Assembly (NCBI RefSeq): GCF_047302285.1
Contig: NZ_CP154845.1
Span: 2,604,001 to 2,668,000, forward strand
DNA: 64,000 bases
Reading direction: 5' to 3'
Origin: Robertmurraya sp047302285
GTDB taxonomy: Bacteria > Bacillota > Bacilli > Bacillales > Cytobacillaceae
Below are positions 1 through 8,664 of the stretch, one piece after another. Made by a program: the position numbers and the translations under genes. Every line of letters starts with the position of its first letter. Position 1 is the first letter of the stretch. The notes under the pieces were generated by a model. It was not told where the DNA came from. It was given only the letters and a program-made list of their open reading frames with translations, and did not search any database.

Positions 1-2
1 CG

Positions 3-305
3 ACTGATGAATATACAGTTTCCATCTGTGTGAAAGATGCCAGTGGTCCTTATCATTACGGACTTCGCAAACGCCTTGTGAGGCTAGCTGAAGAACATAA
101 TATTGAATACAAGCTTGATATTTATCCGTATTATGGCTCTGATGCGTCGGCTGCGATTCGCTCTGGTCATGACATCGTCCACGGATTAATCGGACCTGGA
201 ATCGATTCTTCCCACGCATTCGAACGAACTCACCAATCCAGCATCGAAAACACAGCAAAACTATTGCATCACTACGTACTATCAGAAATGATTGGACAAA
301 AATAA
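3..305 (+). CDS. M42 family metallo-aminopeptidase, C-terminal part (5' end outside window)
   Basis: The reading frame is open from the window edge, so only the last ~100 residues of the protein are visible. The segment YGSDASAA followed by HGLIGPGIDSSHAFERTH is typical of the C-terminal metal-binding region of M42 glutamyl/leucyl aminopeptidases (YsdC/YtoP/FrvX type), cytosolic cocatalytic metalloenzymes that trim peptides. The GTG at 30 lies inside the domain and is not a real start. The gene ends at a TAA directly before a strong hairpin. Family assignment is firm; the exact paralogue cannot be named from the tail alone. Confidence 0.85.
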   Translation, partial: TDEYTVSICVKDASGPYHYGLRKRLVRLAEEHNIEYKLDIYPYYGSDASAAIRSGHDIVHGLIGPGIDSSHAFERTHQSSIENTAKLLHHYVLSEMIGQK

Positions 306-349
306 AAAAGGATCCTGTAAGCCATTTCTGACTTACAGGATCCTTTTTC
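305..349. terminator. Bidirectional intrinsic terminator
   Basis: A near-perfect inverted repeat (AAGGATCCTGTAAG, 10-nt loop, CTTACAGGATCCTT) with A/T tracts on both sides sits between the M42 peptidase (+) and the dipeptidase (-), so it can serve both converging genes. Confidence 0.85.
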
Positions 350-1276
350 TCATCTCGGCAGATTTCGAAGAAAGTTTTCTGAAGCAAACCCTCTTACTTC
401 TTCCTCTGAATAGTATTTTAGTAGCTCATTAATTAAATTTTGCGCCTCTCCTGCATGTGCTAATCGAGGAATTTTTATATCAATTCCATCAAAATCAGAA
501 CCAAGCCCAATTTGTTTAACCCCTCCAAGCTCACAAAGATGCTCAATATGTTTAATCAAATCAGCTATTGTAACCGTACCGTCTTTCTTTACGAACCGAG
601 GATAGTAAACGACATGAATCATCCCACCCCGCTTAAACATCTCTTTTGCTTGAGAATCGGTTAAGTTCCGCGGGTGATCACAGTATTTTTTCGTATTTGA
701 ATGACTAGCAATTGGATATTTAGCAAGGTCCATGACATCCCAAAAAGCTCTTTCGCTTAAATGAGAGACATCGGTCAATAATTGATGCTCATTATTAAAA
801 TGAATCACTTCTTTTCCAAAGGCAGTTAACCCTGCTCCCCTCGGTTCTCCAGCACCATCGGCTGCCAAATTCGCGTTATTCCACGTTAACCCGACAGAAC
901 GTACGCCAAGCTGATAAAGTATTTTGAGCTTAGTTAAGTCGTTCCCGATTGCATCCACTCCCTCTAAAGTAAGAATGGCTCCGATTTCTCCGTCTTTTAA
1001 ATGAGCTAACTGTGACCAGTCCTTAATATGCTTGATGTCTTCGTTTTTCACTAGCACTTCATCTTGAAAAAGTCTTACTTGCTCCAAAACAATCTCAAAA
1101 AGATGATTTGACCTTAGATTCGGATCAACAAATATCGCAAAACCTTGTACCTTTACTTTTCCTTCTAGAAGTCGATTCTTATTGACATCAAGATTAGAAT
1201 CCGTTTGAAAAGACATATTTCCTCTCGATTCCTCAAGCTTCATCAAGGCATCACAATGCATATCGACAATGTTCAC
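350..1276 (-). CDS. Membrane dipeptidase family (M19) zinc peptidase
   Basis: 308 residues, the normal length for bacterial members of the renal dipeptidase (M19) family, which hydrolyse dipeptides, often with a D-residue at the C-terminal side. The metal ligands are visible: His7-Cys8-Asp9 at the N terminus, Glu105 in LTLEG, His172 in DVSHLS and His192 in ASHSN. No signal peptide is seen, so a cytoplasmic location is likely. Its ATG overlaps the stop of the upstream aminotransferase gene by four bases, which indicates translational coupling; together the pair suggests turnover of D-amino-acid-containing dipeptides, for example from wall peptides (inference). Confidence 0.88.
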   Translation of the reverse strand: MNIVDMHCDALMKLEESRGNMSFQTDSNLDVNKNRLLEGKVKVQGFAIFVDPNLRSNHLFEIVLEQVRLFQDEVLVKNEDIKHIKDWSQLAHLKDGEIGAILTLEGVDAIGNDLTKLKILYQLGVRSVGLTWNNANLAADGAGEPRGAGLTAFGKEVIHFNNEHQLLTDVSHLSERAFWDVMDLAKYPIASHSNTKKYCDHPRNLTDSQAKEMFKRGGMIHVVYYPRFVKKDGTVTIADLIKHIEHLCELGGVKQIGLGSDFDGIDIKIPRLAHAGEAQNLINELLKYYSEEEVRGFASENFLRNLPR

Positions 1277-2127
1277 TTCATCACTTCCATTGCTCTTTTC
1301 TTCAGCTCTTGATAATGGATGTAAAGCTTATTTGTGATTTCTCCAGGCGAACCAGTGCCAATGTCAGCACCGTCAATTTTTACAATTGGAAGGATCTCTG
1401 CAAGTGTGCTTGTCATAAAGACTTCATCTGCTTCTAAGAGTTCCTTTGGAGTAAAGTTTTTTTCCACAAATGGAATATTTAGCTCTTCAGCTGATTCTTT
1501 CACAGCCATTCTCGTAATTCCTGCTAATATATGATTGCTCAGTGGTGTCGTAATTACTTTTCCATCTTTCACCATATATATATTTGAGCTTGTTCCTTCA
1601 GTGATATGACCATCTCTCACCAGTATTGCTTCAAAGCACCCGGCTTCCTGGGCAACCTGCTTCGCTAAAATATTCGGCAATAAATTAAGGGATTTAATAT
1701 AGCATTTAGCCCATCTTTCATCTTCATGTGTAATCGCATGAACTCCTTGATCCCGATATTCTGTGCGCATAGGTTCCATTTCTTTTAATGTCATCGAAAT
1801 TGATACGGGTACGTCAGGGAATGGATGATTTCTTTCAGCGATACCTCTTGTGACCTGCAAATACACTTTTCCATTTTGCATTTGTGACTCTTCAATACCA
1901 GAAAAAATAATGTCACTAAAATCTGCAAGTGTTTCTGTAATTGGTAATCGAATCGCTTCACAGCTACGAATCAATCTTTGTAAATGCTCTTCAAGCATAA
2001 AAGGCTGACCATTATAGCATTGAATGACCTCATATACGCCATCCCCAAACTGATGTCCTCTTTCTTCAATCGGCACCACCAGTTCATCCAATTGAACGAA
2101 TTTTCCGTTAATATAACCTAAATCCAT
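1273..2127 (-). CDS. dat: D-amino-acid aminotransferase (class IV PLP enzyme)
   Basis: 284 residues, matching Bacillus D-alanine aminotransferases (D-Ala + 2-oxoglutarate to pyruvate + D-Glu). The PLP lysine is expected at Lys145 in CYIKSLNLLPN, the same context as in Bacillus D-AAT, and EGTSSNIY is the class IV cofactor-binding segment. The N-terminal YINGKF and RGHQFGDGVYEV segments are typical. First gene of a two-gene operon with the dipeptidase. A branched-chain aminotransferase or aminodeoxychorismate lyase is less likely because of the IKSLNLL context. Confidence 0.88.
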   Translation of the reverse strand: MDLGYINGKFVQLDELVVPIEERGHQFGDGVYEVIQCYNGQPFMLEEHLQRLIRSCEAIRLPITETLADFSDIIFSGIEESQMQNGKVYLQVTRGIAERNHPFPDVPVSISMTLKEMEPMRTEYRDQGVHAITHEDERWAKCYIKSLNLLPNILAKQVAQEAGCFEAILVRDGHITEGTSSNIYMVKDGKVITTPLSNHILAGITRMAVKESAEELNIPFVEKNFTPKELLEADEVFMTSTLAEILPIVKIDGADIGTGSPGEITNKLYIHYQELKKRAMEVMK

Positions 2128-2320
2128 TTTTAACTCACCCTTCTTCTATGTACTTATCATTCATAATACTAAAATACGCCTTTTTCTGAAAATATGCTAT
2201 AAGGAATTTTCCTTAGTCGAAATCACACATTTGAAAAATATTTTCAAAATCTCAATGCTTGTCCATACCAAACTTCGAATATCGCATACAATATATTACT
2301 CACAACCCATCTACTCCTTT

Positions 2321-2357
2321 TTGAAAGGAAGCACCTAAATCGTGCTTCCTTTTTTTC
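2321..2357. terminator. Hairpin terminator downstream of the oxidoreductase gene
   Basis: Inverted repeat AAAGGAAGCAC / GTGCTTCCTTT with a 7-nt loop lies just past the stop of the Gfo/Idh/MocA gene. The longest T tract follows the hairpin on the plus strand; on the minus strand the tail is shorter, so efficiency in the needed direction is uncertain. Confidence 0.6.
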
Positions 2358-2363
2358 TTCCTA

Positions 2364-3344
2364 CTAATCATCATCAGATAGCATCCCGTCATCGCTTGAT
2401 GACAATTGCTTAATATTTTTACTAATTTTCGTACAAATTTTTAATACATTGATTCCATCTTCCCCAGTTACAAATGGAGTTCTATCCGTTTGAATACAAT
2501 GGATGAAATCCTGCAGCTGACTTTTCAATGAATTAAAATGAGGAACTTCAATCGTTTCCAACAGTTTTTGCGGAAATTTCAACTCTCCATTCTGAACGGA
2601 AAAATGTGTCGTGCGATTAACATCTATTTTATTTCTTAACAGGTCCACTTTAAAGATTGCTTTTTCAGTAAAAATACGAATGCTACGAATCTTTTCCTGT
2701 GAGTTATAGCTAGCTGTCATTTGAGCGACCGTTCCATTCTCGAATAACATACTTACAATCGCGTGTTTCGGCATCTGCTCTGCCGTTTTCCCGATCGTAT
2801 TGAAATGGGTGATTTCAGAACCTAGTAACTCTTTTAAGATATAAATATCGTGAATCATTAAATCAAAAACTACATCAACATGTTTCATTCGCATATCATA
2901 AGGTTGCATCCGATGGATGTCTATGGCTATAATTTTTTCATCTTTGAGCCGTTCTTTCAGGAGATGGATGAGGGGATTGTACAACTCGATATGTCCCACT
3001 TGTACTTTCACTCCTGTAGCATCAGCTCTTTTTAAAAGTCTTTTGGCTTCTATTACCTTACTTGCCATTGGCTTTTCTAGTAAGATATGAACTCCATGGT
3101 TCATACAAACCATTGCAACCTCATAATGATACTTTGTTGGAACCGCGATACTTACTGCCTCAACATTCCGTAATAATTCATGCAACTCTTTGAAGTACTT
3201 CACATTATATTTGCTAGCGAGCTCACTCGCTCTTCGCTCATTTACATCATATATTCCAACTACTTCACATTGGTCGGATATTTCAATATAATTTTTCAAA
3301 TGATTTTCACCCATTTTTCCTGTCCCAATAACGCCAACTTTCAT
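2364..3344 (-). CDS. Gfo/Idh/MocA family NAD(P)-dependent oxidoreductase, probable nucleotide-sugar 3-dehydrogenase
   Basis: 326 residues from the ATG at 3344; a longer frame opens at 3353 but that ATG directly abuts the GGGAGG ribosome site, whereas 3344 has the usual spacing. Rossmann motif GTGKMG at residues 7-12, the family signature EKP at 90-92, and a catalytic-type His165 in DLMIHD. The family oxidises sugar hydroxyls. In this neighbourhood (2-epimerase, UDP-sugar dehydrogenase, DegT aminotransferase, hexapeptide acyltransferase) it probably oxidises C3 of UDP-GlcNAc or UDP-GlcNAcA to a 3-keto sugar for transamination, as WbpB or GnnA do; this is inferred from context. The substrate is not proven by sequence. 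The last residues (SSSDDGMLSDDD) form an acidic tail. Confidence 0.8.
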   Translation of the reverse strand: MKVGVIGTGKMGENHLKNYIEISDQCEVVGIYDVNERRASELASKYNVKYFKELHELLRNVEAVSIAVPTKYHYEVAMVCMNHGVHILLEKPMASKVIEAKRLLKRADATGVKVQVGHIELYNPLIHLLKERLKDEKIIAIDIHRMQPYDMRMKHVDVVFDLMIHDIYILKELLGSEITHFNTIGKTAEQMPKHAIVSMLFENGTVAQMTASYNSQEKIRSIRIFTEKAIFKVDLLRNKIDVNRTTHFSVQNGELKFPQKLLETIEVPHFNSLKSQLQDFIHCIQTDRTPFVTGEDGINVLKICTKISKNIKQLSSSDDGMLSDDD

Positions 3345-3376
3345 GGTCAACATCCTCCCAGATACATTGATTACTA

Positions 3377-3385
3377 TAATGTATG
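3377..3385 (-). promoter_or_regulatory. Possible SigK -10 element upstream of the oxidoreductase
   Basis: CATACATTA on the minus strand fits the SigK -10 pattern CATANNNTA and lies ~33 bp upstream of the start, but no AC is found 15-17 bp further upstream, so this is weaker than the three sites reported below. Confidence 0.3.
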
Positions 3386-3461
3386 CTGAGAATTTTGGAT
3401 AACTTGTACGTTTGCTTAGGAAAGCAATATTTGGGAGCTAATCCTTGGAGGAGGAATCAAA

Positions 3462-4397
3462 ATGGTTAAAGTACTTTATATTACAAACGATACCTCGACA
3501 TTAATCGTGAAGAACTTCCTATATTTAGAACAAGCTTTAAGTGAGTTGACAACCCTGAAAATTTGGCGGAAATCAGGTTCTATTCAAACGATATTAAAGA
3601 AATTACAATTCGACCCTGATTTTATCCTCATCCAAAACGATATTAGCAACCAATTAATCCCTTACATTCAAGGACTTTCGAAAATTTCCATTCCAGTTGG
3701 ATTAATCGTCAATGATGTCTATCGTTTTAAGGAACCTCGGCGAATATTTATTAAGAAAAATAATATCAATTATGTTTTTTCCATCATCCGTAAGCAATTC
3801 CTTGACATTTATCCAGAATATTCGAACCGTCTAAAGTGGTTTCCTCATTTTATACAACCGGAAATTTACAAGGATTATCAACTTTCAAAGGACATTGACC
3901 TTCTATTAATGGGCTCCACTGACAATATTTATCCACTCCGTCAAAAAATCGTTAAGGCATATGAAAATAACCCAAATTTTATTTACCATCCTCATCCGGG
4001 CTACGGAGATGTAACAAATAAGGAGAAAGGTGGATATTTTATTGGTGAGAAGTATGCCCGTGAATTAAATCGTTCTAAAATCTTCTTTACTAGCCCTTCC
4101 ATCTATCTTTATCCCGTCATGAAATATTTTGAAGCGCTTGCTTGTAAAACATTATTACTTGCTCCAACCTTTGAAGAATTAGAAGCCCTCGGGTTTAAAC
4201 CTGGAACCCATTTTATCCCGATTAATGAATCGAATTTCAAAGAGAAGGCTACTCATTATTTAAATCATGACGAGGAACGAAAAAAAATAACAGAGATGGG
4301 CTATGCGTTTGTTCATCAAAACCATTCCTTAATGGTTCGGGCAAAACAGCTAGTGGAAGAAATCGAAAAAATCGTTGCTACCCACAAGGAGGATTAA
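3462..4397 (+). CDS. CgeB-like glycosyltransferase
   Basis: 311 residues. The N-terminal half is a divergent GT-B domain (KVLYITND start) and the C-terminal half carries the Glyco_trans_1_2 pattern: SKIFFTSPSIYLYPVMKY, FEALACKTLLLAP, then a helical tail. Size and layout resemble Bacillus subtilis CgeB (~317 residues), a spore outer-layer maturation protein thought to be a glycosyltransferase. Ribosome site GGAGGAGG precedes ATG 3462. The next gene starts five bases after its stop, so it heads a three-gene plus-strand operon with the acyltransferase and the C5-epimerase-like gene. Donor and acceptor sugars cannot be read from the sequence. Confidence 0.75.
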   Translation: MVKVLYITNDTSTLIVKNFLYLEQALSELTTLKIWRKSGSIQTILKKLQFDPDFILIQNDISNQLIPYIQGLSKISIPVGLIVNDVYRFKEPRRIFIKKNNINYVFSIIRKQFLDIYPEYSNRLKWFPHFIQPEIYKDYQLSKDIDLLLMGSTDNIYPLRQKIVKAYENNPNFIYHPHPGYGDVTNKEKGGYFIGEKYARELNRSKIFFTSPSIYLYPVMKYFEALACKTLLLAPTFEELEALGFKPGTHFIPINESNFKEKATHYLNHDEERKKITEMGYAFVHQNHSLMVRAKQLVEEIEKIVATHKED

Positions 4398-4401
4398 GTT
4401 A

Positions 4402-5070
4402 ATGTCAACACAGCCAATAATTGGAAAGAACGTAGTAATTGAAGATGATGTGACCTTTGGAAATGGTGTTGTGATTGGCCATAATAGCGTCATTTTAAAA
4501 GGGACAAAAATCGGGGATAACGTGGAAATTGGGGCAAATTGTGTATTAGGAGTTATCCCTGGTGGAAATAAACGGATGCGACAGCAAACCCATGCATCAC
4601 AACCACTTATAATTAGCAATCATACCACTATCGGAAATATGGTGTCGATTTACTTAAATACGACGATTGCTGAAAATGTTTTTATCGGTGACCATGCCAG
4701 TATTCGAGAGAATGTCTTAATCGGAAAAGGTACGGTCATTGGAAGAAATGCCATTGTTGAGCTAAATACAACCATTGGACAAAATTGTACGATCCAAACC
4801 CTTTCCTATATAACAGGAGACACGATCTTAGAAGATGATGTCTTTATTGGTCCCTGTGTCTCGATGGCAAATGATAAGTATATGGGGGCAAAAGATTACG
4901 TATTAAAAGGACCACATCTGAAAAAAGGAGTGAAGGTTGGAAATAACGCGACCATTCTCCCTGCCGTTACGATTGGCGAAGGAACCATTGTCGGTGGCGG
5001 CTCGGTTGTCACCAAGGACGTTGGCGATCACCTCATTATAGCGGGTGTACCTGCAAGAAAATTAAAATAA
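4402..5070 (+). CDS. Left-handed beta-helix (hexapeptide) N-acyltransferase
   Basis: 222 residues from ATG 4402, which has AAGGAGGA at the right distance; the in-frame upstream start would overlap the previous gene deeply. The whole protein is made of hexapeptide repeats ([I/V]GxxxxI: VIGHNSVI, IGDNVEIG, IGKGTVIG, IGQNCTIQ, VGNNATIL, IGEGTIVG) ending in GVPARKLK, the typical acetyltransferase terminus. WbpD/WlbB-type enzymes of this family acetylate the 3-amino group of UDP-GlcNAc3N(A); with a 3-dehydrogenase and DegT aminotransferase nearby this is the best-fitting role (inference). Serine or maltose acetyltransferase is unlikely from context. Confidence 0.75.
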   Translation: MSTQPIIGKNVVIEDDVTFGNGVVIGHNSVILKGTKIGDNVEIGANCVLGVIPGGNKRMRQQTHASQPLIISNHTTIGNMVSIYLNTTIAENVFIGDHASIRENVLIGKGTVIGRNAIVELNTTIGQNCTIQTLSYITGDTILEDDVFIGPCVSMANDKYMGAKDYVLKGPHLKKGVKVGNNATILPAVTIGEGTIVGGGSVVTKDVGDHLIIAGVPARKLK

Positions 5071-5096
5071 CTACAATAGGACGAGGAGTGTTTTTT

Positions 5097-6125
5097 ATGA
5101 GTTCTGATCGTATGAAAGATATCAAGATTGTTTTGCATGGGCAGCATGAGGGTGAAGGAAAAATTATAAATGGCGAGTACTATGTCCCTTATTCATTAAT
5201 TGAAAAAGCTTACTTAACCGTTCACCAATTCATTACAAAAGAAAATCTGCTGAAGATTGATATTACAAATACACGGTTATTCGAAATGCTAAAGTATGAC
5301 CATAGGGGCAATTATTTGCATTATGACAAAAATCGAGTTGAAAATTGGAATGTGCAATTTGATACGAATGGGATTCCACAGACGGTATATTCATTTGGAA
5401 CTTACTATAATCCTACGACAATCGGTTTCTATGGATTACAGCATTATAGCTTATATTTAATCAATAAGGACGAGGAAAGTAAAAAGAAGTTTATGAAGGT
5501 GGCAAATTGGTTTATGGAACACCAAGATAAATCTGGAGGATGGAATTATCAATTTGATTTTCATTATTATTCAACTAGATTAGAAAAAATTAAAGCACCA
5601 TGGTATTCAGCAATTGGAATGGGGGTTGCCTTGTCCGTATTATCAAGAGCAAGCTTTCTTACAAATGAAAAAAAGTATATTGTGAACGCATTAAAAGCAA
5701 AGAAAATCTTTGAAACACCCTCTAGTTCAAATGGGATCCTCGCCAAGTTTGAAGGTAAATACCATTTTTATGAAGAATGCCCCACCAATCCACCGAGCTT
5801 CATTCTAAACGGATTTATGTACTCGTTAATTGGGTTATATGATTTATACAAATCCTCTGCTGACCAAGGCGTTTATAAGCTGTATCAGAACGGAATTACC
5901 ACTTTAAAAAGGATGTTGCCTCTATACGACTTAGGCACCAGAACTGCATACGATTTAACGCATTACACAACAGAGGGATTCTATCCAAATATTGCCAAAT
6001 GGGGCTATCATATCACCCATATCTATCAATTACAAGCGATTAATTCCATTGAAAATGATAAAAAAATAGCTGAGACAATCATTAGATGGAAAGACTATTT
6101 AAATGGAAAAATCAAATATGTCTAG
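5097..6125 (+). CDS. D-glucuronyl C5-epimerase C-terminal domain (GLCE_C) protein
   Basis: 342 residues from ATG 5097 (GAGGAG 8 bases upstream; the GTG at 5088 overlaps that site). It shows the hallmark stretches of heparan-sulfate/heparosan glucuronyl C5-epimerases: NPTTIGFYGLQHYSLYL, PWYSAIGMGVALSVLSRA, EECPTNPPSFILNGFMYSL, AYDLTHY and KWGYHITHIYQL. Animal enzymes convert D-glucuronic to L-iduronic acid residues within a polymer. There is no signal peptide or membrane segment. Placed with nucleotide-sugar dehydrogenase genes, it may epimerise a uronic or aminouronic acid residue of the local glycan (inference). The family match is clear; the substrate is not. Confidence 0.82.
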   Translation: MSSDRMKDIKIVLHGQHEGEGKIINGEYYVPYSLIEKAYLTVHQFITKENLLKIDITNTRLFEMLKYDHRGNYLHYDKNRVENWNVQFDTNGIPQTVYSFGTYYNPTTIGFYGLQHYSLYLINKDEESKKKFMKVANWFMEHQDKSGGWNYQFDFHYYSTRLEKIKAPWYSAIGMGVALSVLSRASFLTNEKKYIVNALKAKKIFETPSSSNGILAKFEGKYHFYEECPTNPPSFILNGFMYSLIGLYDLYKSSADQGVYKLYQNGITTLKRMLPLYDLGTRTAYDLTHYTTEGFYPNIAKWGYHITHIYQLQAINSIENDKKIAETIIRWKDYLNGKIKYV

Positions 6126-6178
6126 CTAATTCCAGCTTCTCACACTTGTGAGGAGAACCGCCTTAGAATCAGCTAGAC
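6120..6178. repeat. Nested inverted repeat between convergent genes
   Basis: Outer arms of 13 bp (GTCTAGCTAATTC / GAATCAGCTAGAC, one mismatch) enclose a second small hairpin (CTCACA...TGTGAG). The left arm contains the stop codon of the C5-epimerase-like gene. Probably a bidirectional terminator without a classic T tract. Confidence 0.5.
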
Positions 6179-6191
6179 TGAAAATCTATCT

Positions 6192-7268
6192 TTAATGAAA
6201 CTGGAGAATGATTTTACACATTCTTTTCGAAGTTTGACCATCTCCAAAAAGTAGAGGGTGTTCCTGAGGGACCCGCAAGTTTTTTACCGCTTCCATTATT
6301 TTTGATGAGTCTCTTCCAACAAGACAATTCCAGCCAGCTGCAACCGTTTCTATCCATTCTGTTTCTTCTCTTAATGTGATGCAAGGAGTTTTAAGAAGAT
6401 AGGCTTCCTTCTGCAAACCACCAGAATCGGTTAGAACCCCTTTTGCATCATGTACGAGCGCTAACATATCAAAGTAATTTAATGGCTCAATAAAGTGAAG
6501 ATTCGTGAATTGCGTCTCAAATATCTGATATTCTTTCATCATTTTTCTTGTTCTTGGATGAATGGGAATAATAATCTTTTCACTCGTGCTATTTAGTGCA
6601 TTCAGTAAACGTGTTAATTGCAGACTATCTGCCGTATTCTCTGCTCGATGAATCGTTGAAACAAAATAATTGCCTTTCTCAAGACCAAGCTTTGTACGTA
6701 CAGATGAATGCTTGAGGGCGAGAGGTAAAAAGAAGTTTACCGTATCACACATAATATCTCCTGTTTGAAATACTCCTTTATCGATTCCTTCCTCTTGTAA
6801 ATGCTCTATCGCTGTATCTGTCGGACAGAATAGTAGCGTTGAAAGATGATCGGTCAAGATCCGGTTTTGTTCCTCTGGCATCCTTTTATTAAAGCTACGC
6901 AATCCAGCCTCTACATGGGCAACAGGGATGTGTAGCTTGGCTGCCGCTAAGGCACCTGCTAATGTGGAATTGGTGTCACCGTAAACCAACACCATATCTG
7001 GTTGTTCCTTTATTATAATTTCTTCAAGCTCCATCAGCATTTTCCCAGTCTGTTTCCCATGGGAGTGTGAACCAACTGCTAAATCATAGTCAGGTTGCGG
7101 AATTTTTAATTGCTCAAAGAAAGTTTCTGACATCGATGGATCGTAATGCTGACCAGTGTGGACGATGATTTCATGCACCTTTTCTTCCTTCACAAATTCC
7201 TTCGACATCATACTAGCTTTTATAAATTGAGGTCTCGCACCTACTATTGTTAAAATTTTCAAATCCAT
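6192..7268 (-). CDS. Non-hydrolysing UDP-GlcNAc 2-epimerase family, WbpI-like
   Basis: 358 residues. Family motifs are present: VGARPQFIKAS at the N terminus, HTGQHYD, VYGDTNSTLAGALAA, HVEAGLRSFNKRMPEEQNR, STIHRAEN, HPRTRK and LTDSGGLQKEA. The GDTNST and SFNxxMPEE forms resemble WbpI (which epimerises UDP-GlcNAc3NAcA to the manno sugar) more than E. coli WecB (GDTTTT). Ribosome site GAGGAG precedes ATG 7268. It stands alone on the minus strand between two plus-strand units. A general MnaA/WecB role, making UDP-ManNAc, remains possible. Confidence 0.85.
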   Translation of the reverse strand: MDLKILTIVGARPQFIKASMMSKEFVKEEKVHEIIVHTGQHYDPSMSETFFEQLKIPQPDYDLAVGSHSHGKQTGKMLMELEEIIIKEQPDMVLVYGDTNSTLAGALAAAKLHIPVAHVEAGLRSFNKRMPEEQNRILTDHLSTLLFCPTDTAIEHLQEEGIDKGVFQTGDIMCDTVNFFLPLALKHSSVRTKLGLEKGNYFVSTIHRAENTADSLQLTRLLNALNSTSEKIIIPIHPRTRKMMKEYQIFETQFTNLHFIEPLNYFDMLALVHDAKGVLTDSGGLQKEAYLLKTPCITLREETEWIETVAAGWNCLVGRDSSKIMEAVKNLRVPQEHPLLFGDGQTSKRMCKIILQFH

Positions 7269-7347
7269 TCAACTCCTCTGCCATTTACTCATCACAAGTA
7301 TGTTGCATCAAGAAACAATCTCCTTAGCTTGATCATATGAATACAAT

Positions 7348-7374
7348 ACAGAGCTTGATTGTATCCATACTCTA
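7348..7374 (+). promoter_or_regulatory. SigK-type promoter for the glycosyltransferase at 7393
   Basis: AC at 7348-7349, exactly 16 bp spacer, CATACTCTA at 7366-7374: a full match to the SigK consensus (AC, 16 bp, CATANNNTA). Transcription would start near 7381, leaving a short leader with GGTGGTGAT as ribosome site before ATG 7393. Confidence 0.6.
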
Positions 7375-7392
7375 ATTTTGGTGGTGATATTA

Positions 7393-8601
7393 ATGAAAAA
7401 AGTTTGCATGATAGTGGCTGAGCATCCCTTTTTAGATTCGCGAATTTTTCGAAAAGAAGCAAAATCACTGTATGAAGCAGGTTATGAAGTAACCATGATT
7501 GTTCCACGTAAAAATGGTTATTTATTCGATATAAATGGCAAGCCCTTTACAGACAAATTTCTCGAATCATCGTTTGTACATGAAGGAATCAAAATCGTGA
7601 CGTATAGCTTTGAGAAATCTCGTCCTTTTCTTAATAAAGTGCTTGAAGATGAGAACAAATGGGAAAAAGAAGCCTTTCCCAATCCTCTAACTACCCTTGC
7701 GATTCAAGAAAATGCTGATATTTACCACGCTCATGAATATTTATCCTTGTTTGCTGGGATTGGTATAAAACGTTTGATAAAAAAATCGAAAGGAAAAGAG
7801 ATAAAACTCATTTATGACAGTCATGAATTAGTTCCAGATCCGTTAGACAATCGCTATTCAGAGCCTGCTAAGAAAAAATTAAAAGAACGGCTACTCTTAA
7901 TGTTAAAAGAAGTGAATCATATCATTACCGTTTCCGACTCAATTAAAAACTGGTATCAAACAGAAATCCCTCAGCTCCCAATAGAAGTCGTTTATAACAC
8001 GCCTCCCTTATCGACACCAACGAAGAAAATAGCTAAAAATGGATTTACCATTTGCTATGAAGGAAGTATTGAAGCTCAGAAGGGCAATATAAAAAAAATC
8101 ATGGGTATTTCTGAAATTTGCTCCAGAGCGATTAAAAATTTTCAATTTAAAATTATCGGAGGTCCTAGATACGGTGAGTCCATTCATATACCTAAAAATT
8201 TGAAGAACACTATTCATATGACAGGATGGGTCGAATATCAAGATATCCAAAAGCATATGACAGATGTGGATGTCGGATGGATTGATTTCGACGATTTAGC
8301 AAATTCACTGAATCGTTCCTATGCATTGCCCAATAAATTCTTTAGCTATTTAAATAACGGTGTTCCGATCTTAGTCAATAAAGCTCCCGAGATGGAGCGA
8401 GTGGTTAAACAGCATAAATGCGGGCATGTTGTAGAAAAACCTCACGCAACAGCGAAAGACTTCGCGCAAGCCATCGTTTACCTTTATCAACAAAAATCAT
8501 TACTAGAAGAGATGGGTAAAAACTCTAGAACCATCATGGAAAGTATCTATAGCTGGGAGCATATGAAAAAGAGATTACTGTCTGCCTATGAAAAACTTTG
8601 A
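7393..8601 (+). CDS. GT4-family glycosyltransferase (GT-B fold)
   Basis: 402 residues from ATG 7393, with GGTGGTGAT as ribosome site. N-terminal acceptor domain begins KVCMIVAEHPFLDSRIFRKE; the C-terminal donor domain has YEGSIEAQKG, FKIIGGPRYG, and the late-motif region NKFFSYLNNGVPILVNKAPEME. It is a clear paralogue of the protein at 12886-14103: both share HxFLDxRIFxKEAKSL, NGYLFDINGK, ADIYHAHE, GIGIKR, LIYDSHEL and PNKFFSYLNNGVP. No membrane segments. Likely adds a sugar to the spore-surface glycan; the preceding SigK promoter supports mother-cell expression late in sporulation (inference). Confidence 0.8.
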   Translation: MKKVCMIVAEHPFLDSRIFRKEAKSLYEAGYEVTMIVPRKNGYLFDINGKPFTDKFLESSFVHEGIKIVTYSFEKSRPFLNKVLEDENKWEKEAFPNPLTTLAIQENADIYHAHEYLSLFAGIGIKRLIKKSKGKEIKLIYDSHELVPDPLDNRYSEPAKKKLKERLLLMLKEVNHIITVSDSIKNWYQTEIPQLPIEVVYNTPPLSTPTKKIAKNGFTICYEGSIEAQKGNIKKIMGISEICSRAIKNFQFKIIGGPRYGESIHIPKNLKNTIHMTGWVEYQDIQKHMTDVDVGWIDFDDLANSLNRSYALPNKFFSYLNNGVPILVNKAPEMERVVKQHKCGHVVEKPHATAKDFAQAIVYLYQQKSLLEEMGKNSRTIMESIYSWEHMKKRLLSAYEKL

Positions 8602-8619
8602 TTCTAGTACCTTATTGAA

Positions 8620-8654
8620 AAGAAAACCTGCATAGTCATTATGCAGGTTTTCTT
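8620..8654. terminator. Bidirectional intrinsic terminator
   Basis: Perfect 14-bp stem (AAGAAAACCTGCAT / ATGCAGGTTTTCTT) with a 7-nt loop, between the glycosyltransferase (+) and the small protein gene (-). Confidence 0.9.
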
Positions 8655-8664
8655 AATAAATCAC

